Assembly (NCBI GenBank): GCA_947561585.1
Contig: CANNZV010001145.1
Coordinates: forward strand, 114,428 to 178,427
Direction of reading: 5' to 3'
DNA from: Caprella mutica
Taxonomy: Eukaryota; Arthropoda; Malacostraca; Amphipoda; Caprellidae
Length of the DNA stretch: 64,000 bases
Position numbers and translations under genes: made by a program. Each line of letters begins with the position of its first letter. The first letter of the stretch is position 1. Below the pieces are notes generated by a model, which made no database searches, was not told the origin of the DNA, and saw only the letters and a list, made by a program, of their open reading frames with translations. Shown in pieces: positions 21,357 to 33,110 of this stretch.

Positions 21357-22245
21357 TAAACGAATATCCATATTAATATAAAGAACAAATATCCATATTA
21401 ATATTAAGAACAAATATCCATATTAATATAAAGATCAAATATCCATATTAATATAACGAACAAATATCCATATTAATATAACGAACAAATATCCATATTA
21501 ATATAAAGAACAAATATCCATATTAATATAACGAACAAATATCCATATTAATATAACGAACAAATATTCATATTAATATAAAGAACAAATATCCATATTA
21601 ATATAACGAACAAATATCCATATTAATATAACGAACAAATATCCATATTAATATAAAGAACAAATATCCATATTAATATTAAGAACAAATATCCATATTA
21701 ATATTAAGAACAAATATCCATATTAATATAAAGAACAAATATCCATATTAATATTAAGAACAAATATCCATATTAATATAACGAACAAATATCCATATTA
21801 ATATAACGAACAAATATCCATATTAATATAAAGAACAAATATCCATATTAATATAACGAACAAATATCCATATTAATATAACGAACAAATATTCATATTA
21901 ATATAAAGAACAAATATCCATATTAATATAACGAACAAATATCCATATTAATATAACGAACAAATATCCATATTAATATAAAGAACAAATATCCATATTA
22001 ATATAACGAACAAATATCCATATTAATATAACGAACAAATATCCATATTAATATAAAGAACAAATATCCATATTAATATTAAGAACAAATATCCATATTA
22101 ATATTAAGAACAAATATCCATATTAATATAAAGAACAAATATCCATATTAATATAAAGAACAAATATCCATAATAATATAAAAAAAAAATATCCATATTA
22201 ATATAAGGAACAAATATACATATTAATATAACGAACAAATATCCA
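21357..22245. repeat. 25-bp minisatellite (about 35 units) with higher-order structure
   Basis: 25-bp unit GAACAAATATCCATATTAAT plus ATAAC, with ATAAA and ATTAA endings. A rare ATTCAT variant recurs at about 21566 and 21891, 325 bp apart (13 units), and the pattern of unit types around it repeats, which points to block duplication. Confidence 0.95.
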
Positions 22246-23445
22246 TATTTATTCATAAGGAATAGAAAATTCAACAAAAAATTACTCTACAATAATATAT
22301 ATATATCATTTGAGTCTCGGCCATTTGATTCCCAGCCATATTTTCCGTTTATATACCTACTATTCTTACATTATATGTGTATATATTATTTACTTAACAT
22401 ATAATAGAAAAATGTCCTCACAGTAGATTAAGTTTTTTAAAGAAACTAATTAGGTAATAAGAGTAAAAACAGCTATCAAAAAATTAAAAAAAAAATTATT
22501 CAAATAAGTAACAATATATGCTTTCAAATTTATACTCTGGCAACAAAAAATATTCAAAGGTAAAATCATTTGTACAGGTATACCCCACACGTATTATAAC
22601 TCGCAAATATAACAAATCGAATATATCAGGATCATGTCTCGTAATTATTTATCCTGGTATAGAAACTAACGTTTGACAATTTTATCGGTATAGTTTTCAG
22701 TAAAACATTTTTGCCGTAACTATTACAATTGTTATCATCATACAGGTGGAACATATCAAAAAACAATTCATGGTAAATATTTAAGTATACTATTTATTAT
22801 TGGAACGGCACTCCAGTTTTTTCTCATAATAAATTAGTTTATTAGTTATTCATATATGTAACTGAACTGCACATCTGACAAAACAATGTTTAACTCCAAA
22901 ACTCAGTTCAAATTCTCTCCAATCATAATAGTGTCATTTTAATTCCAGCTAGCATCAAAGACAGTTCTTAGGCAATAGTGACAGATAACTCTACAATCGC
23001 TTTATTATATAAGTTTTTGATCCATATCATGTAATCCGTAATGTGCTATATGTAGTTTTGTTAAGTTCAGTATTCGTATTTTCTCGTGCTATAGGTGTTT
23101 CGTGAAAGACCCCCGTGACGGTTATTACTCTATTTATATCAGTTTCTAATTAGTAATCTCTTTACTATGAAATGGAACTCTCCTTATTAGTTTTAGGTCT
23201 ATTATGGTAATTATTCTAAATACTTTGGTATGCTATTACTAATATTTAAATCCATACAGGCATATTTTCCTTCGGTAAATTTCTTTTGCCTAAGCTAATT
23301 TTTATAACACTACAAGTTAAAACTTTATATATTCACGAATTAGTAGCTAGGTATACCTTTTTAGTTACCTTCGCAGAATGCGGTGAGGTCATATTTTCAT
23401 CGGCATTTATTGATTTATTTATCATCTTATTATTCGCTTAACTGA
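22246..23445. other. Gene-free stretch
   Basis: AT-rich sequence with a short TA run near 22300. No exon or element recognised. Confidence 0.5.
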
Positions 23446-23945
23446 AAAAGTGTTCAACTAAATTGCCTGAAATTTGGTGAAATGATTAGTCAATGTCCAG
23501 TGACCTGCTGGTAAAATTTTGGGTGCGACCTGGTCAAAGGTCAAGGTCATGGTCATTTATAACTCGAAAAGTATTGAATCATATTGCATGGAACTTGATG
23601 GGACTATTGGTCAATATACCGGAACCATTTTGTTAGATTTTGGGAGTGATCGGGTCAAAATTCAAAGATCAAGGTCAAGGCTATTTGTAACTGAATAAAT
23701 CAAAAAGTATTCAACCAAATTGTCTGAAATTTGATGGTACAATTGGTCAATGTCTCAATGTCCAGGAACAATCTTGTAGAATTTTGGAAGCGATCCAGTC
23801 AAAGGTCAAGGTCATTTATAACTCAAAAAGTATTGTACCATATTGCATGAACCTTGGTGGGACGAATGGTTATTATCCAGTTAGCAGTTTCTTAAATTTT
23901 GGGAGAGAATTGGTTAAAGCGGAGGAGAGAGTATGCACTCTACCT
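23446..23945 (+). repeat. Four-unit ~120-bp tandem repeat with AGGTCA motifs
   Basis: Four diverged units of about 115-130 bp, each with AAAGTATT, TTGCxTGAAxTTGxTGG, GGTCAAT, TTTTGGGxG and a GGTCAAAGGTCAAGGTCA segment. The last unit ends in GAGAGAGTATGCACTCTAC. A reverse-oriented relative with the same end lies at 46345-46540, so this is a dispersed repeat family. It does not encode a maintained protein. Confidence 0.75.
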
Positions 23946-26113
23946 GTTAAGAATTTAGTTCAATTAATCATTTCTATCATTCATATTCATATATATCTTA
24001 TCCATTACTCATTAACTATCTTTAATAACGCTTGTCGTTTGTCATCTGTTAACTTTTTTACCTGTACGAATACTGCAAATCTAATTACTTTTTCACTACC
24101 TGTGGTGCTGTAAACATCTCCATACCTGTGTTCCACCATAACTAGTAAGTAATTTTGTGTGATCCTTTTGACCTTATTAGTGTTTAAATAACTTTAGTTT
24201 CCATATAGGATTTAGCTAATTGTTTAAATTACTATTATTTTGAATTATTACGTTTGTCTCACAACTTATTTAATGCCGCATATCTCAAGCTATGAATGTT
24301 TAACTTTAGGATTTAGGAAACTACTTCAAATTTTGTATTGTGCATTTTTCCTAGTTTGGTTTATTTTGTCTGGTTTCAGGCACGTACGTTTCTGATCAAA
24401 TAGAAAATTCATTGGGCTACTCGACTTTAATAACCTACAACTCAGAAGTTAAACAATCAAAAGTAGTCCATGACACTACCAAATGCACATAATCTATTTT
24501 TTTTTATGTTGTACCATCATGGAGATTTAATTACGCCGTAACTAATTTCATGTGATGTTGCCGTATCCATGTTGATTCACCTTTCTGACTAGAATTATGT
24601 TGCCACTTTCCTGTCTTATATTTTCAAAGTTCTTTGAAATTTATATGCGTGCTTTCATTTTTTCATTGTAATTTTGTACGTAGCTATATTTTTCCAATTT
24701 GTTAAACCAATTTATGTATCATTGTGTCTTTGAAGCCACGTCTTTCAGTGAAGAATAAAACTTTAAAAAAAACACATGGTTCTAATTCGCACCAAAAAAA
24801 ATTTCGTGACAAATATAAAATTATTTTCAATTTACCCCACCTACATGATCATAATGTTTATAATAGTTACGGGGAAAATGACTTAACTGAAATTTATTTA
24901 TATTCACTTATAGGTTCTGAATGAACCAATCGATAGCTGGTTAATATTTCCTATTACCTGTAAGATATTTTTTGACTAATTAGTTGTAAATGTAAATTAT
25001 TTTTAAATACAAAATAATTGATTTGTTTCAGTGATAAATTCTAGCTGTTTGAATTTTGTTAATATTTTATTAAATGTAAAATTTATTATATAAATAAATG
25101 ATGTCAATTTGTTTCACAAGTTTTATTTATTATTTAAATAGTAAACACTATTTCTTATATAGAAATAAAGATTTTAATAAATTATTGCATGGTAAGTAAT
25201 GTATATAAGCAAAAATAATATAACTGGGCAAAACAGCAAAAAATATATATCGGTACATTCACATATGAGTCGCTATACCGATATTTCTTCACTCTATTCT
25301 GTCTACAGAATCACCGCAAGAGGAGTAAAATCCTGACCAAACTGTTCCGTAGGAATAACATTGAATGGGTCTGTCTTACACTCCATCTACCATATTAGTG
25401 TATCTGTGGGTGAGAGAGACATTGCAATGTGTGGCAACTGGTGTTAGTAAATACGAATGTAGTGATTGATTCATGTACAACACATGTAGATATTATCTTT
25501 ACCTTAATACTAGGTTTAGGTAATAGGCATATCTCGATTGTTTTTATATTTTTACCATTGTCATTATTTTTCACTTGCAACTGGTAACCGGGATGAAGTG
25601 GGTAGGCTCACCTATATTATTACTATATGTGATGACCTGCCTTTTCATTTTTCAGCTTTTTGCAGACCACAGCTTGGTAAAGCATAAGTATATTCAATTA
25701 TACTTACTGTCTTGGCCATTTGGTTCTGTAAGCGATTATAGGTTAAATAGTTTCAATTTCCATCTGTTATATCTTGTCATATTATCCCCATATTTATATT
25801 TCTCATTAACTAGTTCTAGGCTATATAAGTCAAGTGAAGTTGATTCTCTCTATTATATGTGCACTAATACTTTTCTCTACATCAGTCATGTGTTTTTCAG
25901 CAGAATAAACTTAGGGTTTATAGTTCAATTACCGTTCATTCTTTCCTGTTTTAGTGTGTCTGTATCTTTAAATGATATGATTCTACAAATCCATACAAGG
26001 GTGTACACTTTAACTACCGATCATTCTGCCCTGTCTCGGAGTTCCTATATCTCATTTTGTAATATTCAAGTGTGAGTTCTGCAATTAAAATTTAAAATAA
26101 ATAGTTTATCTTG
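23946..26113. other. Gene-free stretch, probably including the 5' UTR of LINE-2
   Basis: No exon recognised to about 25.2 kb. From about 25.25 kb base composition rises and the sequence may be the 5' UTR of the LINE whose endonuclease starts at 26114; the boundary cannot be placed. A 166-codon frame at 25575-26075 is T-rich and hydrophobic throughout with no motif, and is not called as a gene. Confidence 0.4.
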
Positions 26114-26879
26114 ATGGATGACAGTGCTAATGGATCAACGATGCTGGAGGATATTGACCCTGATAATAATTTCATTAATCATTTATTTCCAGGAATTAGG
26201 AATGATGGCTCAATCTATTACTCATTAAATAATTTAAATAACGTAATAGACCAATCAAAGGTCACTATTATGAACTACAACGTGAGAAGCCACAAGAAAA
26301 ATTTTGAGTCTATCAGAGCATCTCTGGTTTCAGCTGATGTTCATCCGGATATTCTAGTACTTAGTGAGACTTGGCTAGAGGAATCTGTTGATGTAGATGG
26401 TTATAACTCTTTTCATTGTTTTAGACGGGGTAGAAGGAGCGGAGGTGTATCTATTTTCGTTCGTAATTCATACCTTGCACATGAACTTACTGAGTTTTCG
26501 ATATCAAATGATACTATTGAGGCATGCGTGGTTAGGATATCCCTTGATAGAGTAGATTTGATTTTGCTTGGTATTTATAGACCGCACTCTGATAACATTG
26601 TTAATTTTTGTATCCAATTGAGTAATCTTTTGCAAAATATTACTAATACTGATATTTGTGTTCTGGGCGACTTAAATATTGACCTGCATGACCAGGAAAA
26701 CAGAGACACTATTCACTTTACATCCAGTATGAGATCTTTTGACTTCTTACCTGTTATATACAAACCTACCAGACTTTCCTCTTAAAATGTAACTAGTCAA
26801 CCTACGCTTCTAGACCATATCTGGATTAAGTTTTCTTTTGACTATTGTAGTACTGCTGGTATTATAATAGATGATACTA
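26114..26879 (+). pseudogene. LINE-2 endonuclease domain (split by an insertion)
   Basis: N-terminal AP-like endonuclease of a non-LTR retrotransposon, which nicks target DNA. Motifs in order: IMNYNVRSHKKNF, ILVLSETWLEE, RSGGVSIFVRN, LILLGIYRPHS, CVLGDLNIDL and KPTRLSS. ATG at 26114 is the likely start. An in-frame TAA at 26782 follows, yet the same frame continues with the expected TLLDHIWIK segment to 26879, where a TA-flanked element interrupts it. The missing DHFP motif resumes at 31150. One premature stop plus an insertion make it inactive. Confidence 0.92.
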
Positions 26880-27175
26880 CACACAGAGAAAGGATTAGTT
26901 GAATCAAATCATATTTGATTTGTTTTGACTAAATTTTATGGTTTATCTGTGCGCCTACCTACGTGGTGAGTTGCAGGTACTATTTAATATGAGTTAAATT
27001 GACGTTGGTTAAAACAACACATATGTGAGTTGATTATTTTTAATTCCCGATGGTCACAACAACTACCTGAGATAGTCAAAACTGCTCGTGATGGTTGAAC
27101 CAATTATATGTAATGGTTAAAACAACTACAGAACAAGGTTACATCAACTACTTGTGTATGTTTCTCCAATCACTC

Positions 27176-27725
27176 CTATGTGTTATACCAACTACTCGTG
27201 TAGGTTATACCAACTACTCGTGTAGGTTATACCAACTACTCGTGTAGGTTATACCAACTGCTTGTGTAGGTTATACCAACTACTCGTGTAGGTTATACCA
27301 ACTACTCGTGTAGGTTATACCAACTACTCGTGTAGGTTACATTAACTAAAAGTATAGGTGATATCAACTACTCATGTAGGTTATATCAACTACTCGGTTA
27401 GGTTATATCAACTACTCGTGTTGCTTATATCAACTACTCGTGTAGGTTATACCAACTGCTTGTGTAGGTTATACCAACTACTCGTGTAGGTTATACTAAC
27501 TACTCGTGTAGGTTATACCAACTACTCGTGTAGGTTATACCAACTACTCGTGTAGGTTACATTAACTACTCGTATAGGTGATATCAACTACTCGTGTAGG
27601 TTATATCAACTACTCGGTTAGGTTATATCAACTACTCGTGTTGGTTATATCAACTACTCGTGTAGGTTATATCAACTACTCGTGTAGGTTATATCATCAT
27701 CTCGTGTTGGTTATATCAACTACTT
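27176..27725. repeat. 22-bp minisatellite (about 24 units)
   Basis: 22-bp unit ACTCGTGTAGGTTATACCAA plus CT. A marked ten-unit block (CATTAACT, GTATAGGTGATATC, then CGGTTAGG) appears at about 27340 and again at 27560, giving a 220-bp higher-order period. The degenerate GGTTAAAACAACTAC words just before it (27040-27170) are subterminal sequence of the host element and look like the source of the array. Confidence 0.95.
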
Positions 27726-28507
27726 GTAAACTAAGTAAATGTATATCAACTATTATAGTGTAGGTTGAAATATCGGACTAGTTAGCAGTAGCCAGACTTT
27801 TTACAAGACTTTTTCAGTCACTATATTTACTCTATTAAATTATAATCTCGAGTTAGGTCCCGGTATCAATTAGATTAGACTTTTTATTTTCTAGGACCAA
27901 ATCTAACATGTTCACATCTATTTTCTACTTTTGCTTTTGTGATATGCATACTATTTTAATTTTAAAAAATAATTGATCACCTAGACCTATCCTTGCTTTT
28001 TGAAATGTTTTCGATCCTATGAATTGATATATGGTTATCAGTTGTAAATTAATAGATAAGATTGAATAAGTAATCTCATTAGGTCAGTTTATAAATAAGT
28101 AGTTAGATGACATAAATAACTTTACGTAGTGATAAATAGGTAGGCTAGATGAATTAATTAACCAGGCTAGATTAAAAAAGTTGATAAATCTTTGATATGC
28201 TGCAATTGTACTATAACTTAATGAATAATAAATTAATGATAAAGCCTTTATCTTCTAAACCATATTTTAGTGCAATTCATCTTACTCATAGGCACTGATA
28301 TTGAAATATGCTAATAGAATTACCAAGGTCAAATTGAAAACGAAATGTAAACATTTAAGTTTTAGATTTATTATTTAGAAGTACAATTTGAATTCTCGTC
28401 ACTTTCTTTCACGACTGTAGGTTGCCAATTCCTGAAATGAGAGATTCGTATATTAATATATATTGAATAGAAATTCACAGTATCGTTCATATACATTATC
28501 AATAACA
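27726..28507. other. Internal part of the 4.27-kb element
   Basis: AT-rich, no coding signal or repeat recognised. Confidence 0.45.
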
Positions 28508-29102
28508 TCACCTACTCTTTTTCCTTTTGTGATGAGATAGCGACAGCTTCGATATTCTTTTCATGTCTGGAATCCCTAAAAGCATATGAAAAAGTAAGAG
28601 CTAATCATATTTTAAATACATATTTAAAAATCATCTAATATTTTCAAATACTTACTTTGACCTAGCATAATAATTGTTCCTGAACCATTCAAAGGAATTG
28701 AAGAGGACTCCGATAGTTGATGACGTTGATCTACTTCATCAATTCTTCATCAAGATCTGAAAGTAGATTCAGAAAATATAGAAAACCATATATTAATAAA
28801 GAAATGAAAAGAATTATTAACTGATAATTCTTTCATATAGGTAAATTATTTATATAAAATGTTAAACTAGTTATAAATCTTCAGATGCAGTATAAATTTA
28901 GCTCTAATAAATGCAATGGATTTTTCTAGCTAATCCTCATAATTTTGTTCATTATACACTCATAATGTAGACATTAATTAAATACCAAGAAAGTATAATA
29001 TATCAAAAGGCTCACCTCTGGTTGGAGTTCTCCCTGCTAAATCCCTGGACGGTGTTCTCCTCCGACTACCTCCCTGGATGGAGTTCTCCCAGTCATAGAA
29101 AA
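28508..29102 (-). CDS. Spliced coding-like exons inside the 4.27-kb element
   Basis: Minus strand. Exon C (29016-29102) follows a good acceptor (TACCTACTTCACCCTAG) and ends AGAG before GTGAGC. A 259-bp intron ends in CTACTTTCAG. Exon A (28656-28756) follows in matching phase. The joined frame reads FYDWENSIQGGSRRR, then RTPSRDLAG and RTPTRDL, then DEELMK and a TAG at 28731. The splice itself rebuilds the second RTPxRDL motif, which argues that the junction is real. Downstream, GTAAGTA at 28655 and TTTTAG at 28576 bound an 80-bp intron, probably in the 3' UTR or an alternative frame that stays open to TGA at 28508. The upstream exon was not found. The product is unknown; a captured host gene fragment is an inference. 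Confidence 0.45.
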
Positions 29103-29407
29103 CTAGGGTGAAGTAGGTAAATTGCGGCACTTTAACTAACTGCGGTCTCTTATCTCAGAAACATTAGTAACCATCATGACTTCAAGGCACTCGTGAAATG
29201 AATAGAACCTATCATAAATTGAGCTTAAATTATGATGTTCAACAATTTAGTATATAGCTAAACTAATTTCAGAATGATTTTGAGACTCTCTTAATAGGGT
29301 CACAATTGGAAATTAAAGAACCGAATTTGGCTGTGTAACCCTACCTATAGGTACACCAACTAGTTTTAAAATATATAGATTATCAGACCACTTTACTTGA
29401 GATACTA

Positions 29408-29564
29408 GGATAAATTCCGAAATATCGGACGCCTCCACATTTTCGGTCGCGTAAGAAAAACTATATTAAATTACCTTTTATTTTAATTAGCTATTAGGTA
29501 GCTATATACTACATTTCATACGTGACCGAAAATTTGAAATCGCCTGATAATTTGGAACTTACCC
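29408..29564. mobile_element. 157-bp MITE, copy 1 (nested)
   Basis: TA on both sides. About 50-bp inverted ends: GGATAAATTCCGAAATATCG on the left and the complement of GGGTAAGTTCCAAATTATCA on the right, both continuing into TTTTCGGTC. A related copy lies at 36752-36909. No coding capacity. Confidence 0.75.
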
Positions 29565-29605
29565 TATTCTGAGGACAGCGCAGTAACTGCCTAGCCTATG
29601 TAGAA

Positions 29606-30118
29606 GGGGTGTAGGTCATAGCCCCCCCGGTCATGAACCCCCCCCCCCCCGGTTAAGAGCCCCCCTAGGTCATAAGCCCCCCCGGTCATGAGCCCCCCCG
29701 GTCACGAGCCCCCCCGGTCACGAGCCCCCCCGGTCACGAGCCCCCCCGGTCACGAGCCCCCCTGTTTTTAAATCCTTATTTACCTATACTATTCAATCCT
29801 TATTGACACTTTTGTAGTTCATTACTGAATAGACATAAAATATATGTATATCGGGGGGCGTGCCGCCCCCCGAACCCCCCTGCCAGGTCATTAAACAATC
29901 ATGAAGTGTGCAGTACAACAAACTAGCGGATACAACAAACTACATTAGTAACTCTCAGTTACCTATTTCTATCTAAGTAATTCTTCATTTGTTTATAACT
30001 AGGTAAATAAGGATTAAAAAACAGGGAGGGGGGGGGGCTCGTGACCGGGAGGGCTCATGACCTAGGGGGGCTCATGATCGGGGGGGCTCATGACCGGGGG
30101 GGCTCTTGACCGTATCCC
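29606..30118. mobile_element. 513-bp foldback element with 16-bp GC-rich arms (nested)
   Basis: Left arm (29612-29763) is a tandem of 16-bp units, GGTCACGAGCCCCCCC. The right arm (30028-30110) is the inverted counterpart. Inner inverted sequence CCCTGTTTTTAAATCCTTAT matches the complement of AAGGATTAAAAAACAGGG. Flanks carry an 8-10-bp direct repeat ATGTAGAA(GG) at 29598 and 30119, an insertion duplication of hAT-like length. Near 29854 there is a GC hairpin with a 10-bp perfect stem (TCGGGGGGCG, loop TGC). Confidence 0.75.
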
Positions 30119-30587
30119 ATGTAGAAGGTATTGACACTGAAAAAAAAACAGCTAGGTAGGTATGATGCTTAAGTTAACATATAATAATCTAGGAAAATTA
30201 GTTTGGATATCAGTTTACAAACTGGAAGGCAGTAATCAAAATTTATTATTATAAAAGTTATATACTGATAATCAGCTCTTCAAATAACTACCTATATAAA
30301 GCCACCAAACTATCAATCACCAATATTTTAGAATATTTAGGCAGACATTTATCAATTTATTAATGGAATTAATTAATAATCGATCGGCACCGATAATACT
30401 ATTTAATGCATATAACGCTATTGTTTGCACTTGAACTAAAATGGTATTGAGGAGCGTTCACATTCAACACGTAACACACTTGAAACAAGATTTGAACTGA
30501 AAAGTGTTATGTGAATAAATTAGCTTTGAGGAAAGCATAAGTTGCCACTTACTCATTTGATTGAACTCACATATAAACTTTAAAAAA
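30119..30587. other. Internal part of the 4.27-kb element
   Basis: Nothing recognised apart from general AT richness. Confidence 0.4.
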
Positions 30588-31080
30588 AAGTAGCACTAAC
30601 TCTCATAGTAAGTTAATTTATACACCAGATAAATAAGATTAACAGTCTTTGTGGGTTACATTATCACACTATGTCATAGTTGTTTTAACTCTTACCTAAA
30701 CTTACAAAAAAGTAGCGCCAACTCTCATAGTAAGTTAATTCATACACTGCAGAATACATTGGATTAACAGTCTTTGTGGGTTACTATAACACACTATGTC
30801 ATAGTTGATTTAACTCGCACCTAAAATTAAAAAAGTAGCGTCAACTCTCATAGTAAGTTAATTCATACACCAGATACATTGAAATGATAATCTTTGTGAG
30901 TTACTTCAACGCACTATGTCCTAGTTGTTTTAACATATGTCTAAACTCCCAAAATGTAACTCCAACTCTCATAGTAAGTTGATTCAATCTATAAAATGAT
31001 TTGAATTAACTATGTTTGGTGACACACACGTCATAGTTGTTTTGACACACATGAAAACATGATTATAGTCAAACCAACTC
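30588..31080 (+). repeat. Four ~122-bp subterminal units
   Basis: Four direct units starting at about 30588, 30710, 30830 and 30956, each with CAACTCTCATAGTAAGTT near the start and ATGTCATAGTTGTTTTAAC (or close) near the end. The short family member at 372-852 holds about two of these. Confidence 0.85.
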
Positions 31081-31149
31081 ACGTAATAAATTGATTCAAA
31101 GCATAAATTGTTGACCCATTAAATATGAGTAAACTTTTTTCTCTGTGTA

Positions 31150-33110
31150 CTGACCATTTCCCTACATTTTTGACTTTATATAAATCTATGCTCTTAAGTG
31201 GTGAAACAAAGGATTTTATTGAGGTTAAATTTAGACTTATCGATGACACTACTCTAGCCAGGTATTTTGAAGAAATTTCTACTATTGACTGGTCGTCTCT
31301 GAATAATTATTCTGATGTTAATGATGCTACGGCATTCTTCGTAAACATTGTTGATGAAATTTATTGTAGGAGTTTTCCTGTTAAACTGAAATATTTAAGT
31401 AGTAAAAGATTATCCAAACCATGGCTAACTTCTGACATATTGAAGCATATTAAATATGAATCTACTTGTTTTAAAAAGTGTAAATTGCAACTTATTTCTG
31501 AGGCTGAGAACCGGAGAGTGAGAAATCGTGTAAATTGCATTGTTCGTAAGGCGAGAGTGGCGTACTATAGATTCCAAAGCGGTATAAATGACATGAAACA
31601 AACTTGGAAAGATCTACGAAAAATTGTTTCTTTAAATCGAAGTACACCACGTATTTCTGAAATTGTTAAGGATGGTGTAAAATTATCGAACTCTCGTACT
31701 ATTGCTCAGTGTTTCAACGATCATTTTTATACTGTTGCTTCTAATATTTGTAGTGCGCTGCCTCCAGCTACTGTTGATCCATTATCATATGTAAACTGCA
31801 ATGAGCACTCTCTTGTTCTTAGTCCTGTAACCAGTGAGGAAGTGGGTGATATTGCGTTATTCCTATCTTCAAAAAGGGTGATACTTTGAATATTAATAAT
31901 TACAGGCCAATTTCACTTCTGCCTTTATATAGTAAGATAGTTGAAAAATGTATATCAAGTAGAATCATTAGATTTTTGTCAATTTCTCGGAATACATATG
32001 TGATAACATTGAAAAACGTAGGCATGTTATAGGTATTTTTATTGATTATTCTAAAGCGTTTGACACGGTTAATCATGGTATATTGTTGTCTAAACTAGAA
32101 TTATATGTTATCAGAGGTATAGCTCTGAAGCTGCTTCGCAGTTATTTGGAAAATCGCAGGCAGTGTGTCAGAATTGGAGATTCGTTTTCAGATTATGGAA
32201 GTTTGTCAACCGGCGTTCCTCAGGGTAGTGTATTGGGTCCTCTCCTTTTCGTAACTTATATTAACGACTTTCCCAATATATCTCCTATTTTGAAGACGAT
32301 CCTCTTTGCTGATGACACCACTGTTTCAGCCATTGGCTCTAATTTCGTAGAACTATGTGGTGTTATCAACACTGAGCTTGATAAAAATAACTAAATGGTC
32401 GAACGCTAACAGACTGGCTCTTAATTCTGACAAAACCGCTGCCTTGATTTTCTCGAATAGGCCTCATGATATAGACTTAGACTGTAGATCTAGGATGAGT
32501 GATGTTGACATAGACTATGTTGATAGTCATAAGTTTTTGGGTCTCACGCTTGATACCAGGTTGAAGTTTAAAGATCATATTTATTTTGTATGTAATAAAT
32601 TATCGAAAGTTGTGGGTGTAATTTACAAGGTTAGTCAGTTCCTGCCTCGGAAATCTTTAATCGGTTTATACTATAGCTTATTCTATCCATACTTGACATA
32701 TTGTAATGAATTGTGGGGTGGTACTTATAATAACCATTTGAATACGATAGAAATGCTTCAAAAGAGAGCGATTAGGATTATAACTCGCAGTGATTTTTTA
32801 TCTCATACTGATCCTCTCTTTTATAGTACTGGAATATTTAAGGTTAAGGACCTGCATAAATATTTATTGTTGGTTTATTTATTCAAGAATAAAGAAAAAT
32901 TTAACTATCCCTATTTTTCATATGCTAATAGATACTCCAATAATCCTATTCTAAACTTACATAGATTAACTTTAACAGAACATAGTGTACATTATTCAGC
33001 CTCAAAGCTTGGCACTCTTTACATGTCCATATAAAAGATATTCAGTCATTAAATTCATTCAAAAGAGCATTAAAATCTTTCTTTATTCCTACCTATAGGG
33101 TTGAGAATTA
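31150..33110 (+). pseudogene. LINE-2 reverse transcriptase part, broken
   Basis: Resumes with TDHFPTFL at the insertion edge, then a linker with KPWLTSDILKHIK, the fingers with NNYRPISLLPLYSKIVEK (about 31895), motif [15 protein letters not shown], motif [13 protein letters not shown], motif [10 protein letters not shown] (about 32300), the thumb with HKFLGLTLDTRLKFKDH, and a tail SLNSFKRALKSFF ending near 33110. Two internal deletions remove coding sequence, near 31875 (before NNYRP) and near 31990 (before motif A). Frame changes occur near 32380 and 33030. Confidence 0.9.

Larger units (their letters stand above)
26880..31147. mobile_element. 4.27-kb TA-flanked element inserted in LINE-2
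   Basis: TA is duplicated at 26878-26879 and 31148-31149. The ends are CACACAGAGAAA and TTTCTCTGTG. Removing the element and one TA restores the uninterrupted LINE reading through an ACTACTGACCATTTCCC site, which encodes the expected DHFP motif. Both ends match the 481-bp MITE at 372-852. Inside are a 22-bp minisatellite, minus-strand coding-like exons, a 157-bp MITE, a 513-bp foldback element and four subterminal ~122-bp units. No transposase was found, so it is a long non-autonomous or cargo-bearing member. Confidence 0.85.

Noticed and set aside
25575..26075. 166-codon hydrophobic frame upstream of the LINE-2 endonuclease
   Set aside because: T-rich sequence gives Leu/Phe/Tyr by composition; no motif, and it probably lies in a LINE 5' UTR.
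27578..27763. 61-codon frame rich in LVLVISTT
   Set aside because: Reads through the 22-bp minisatellite only.
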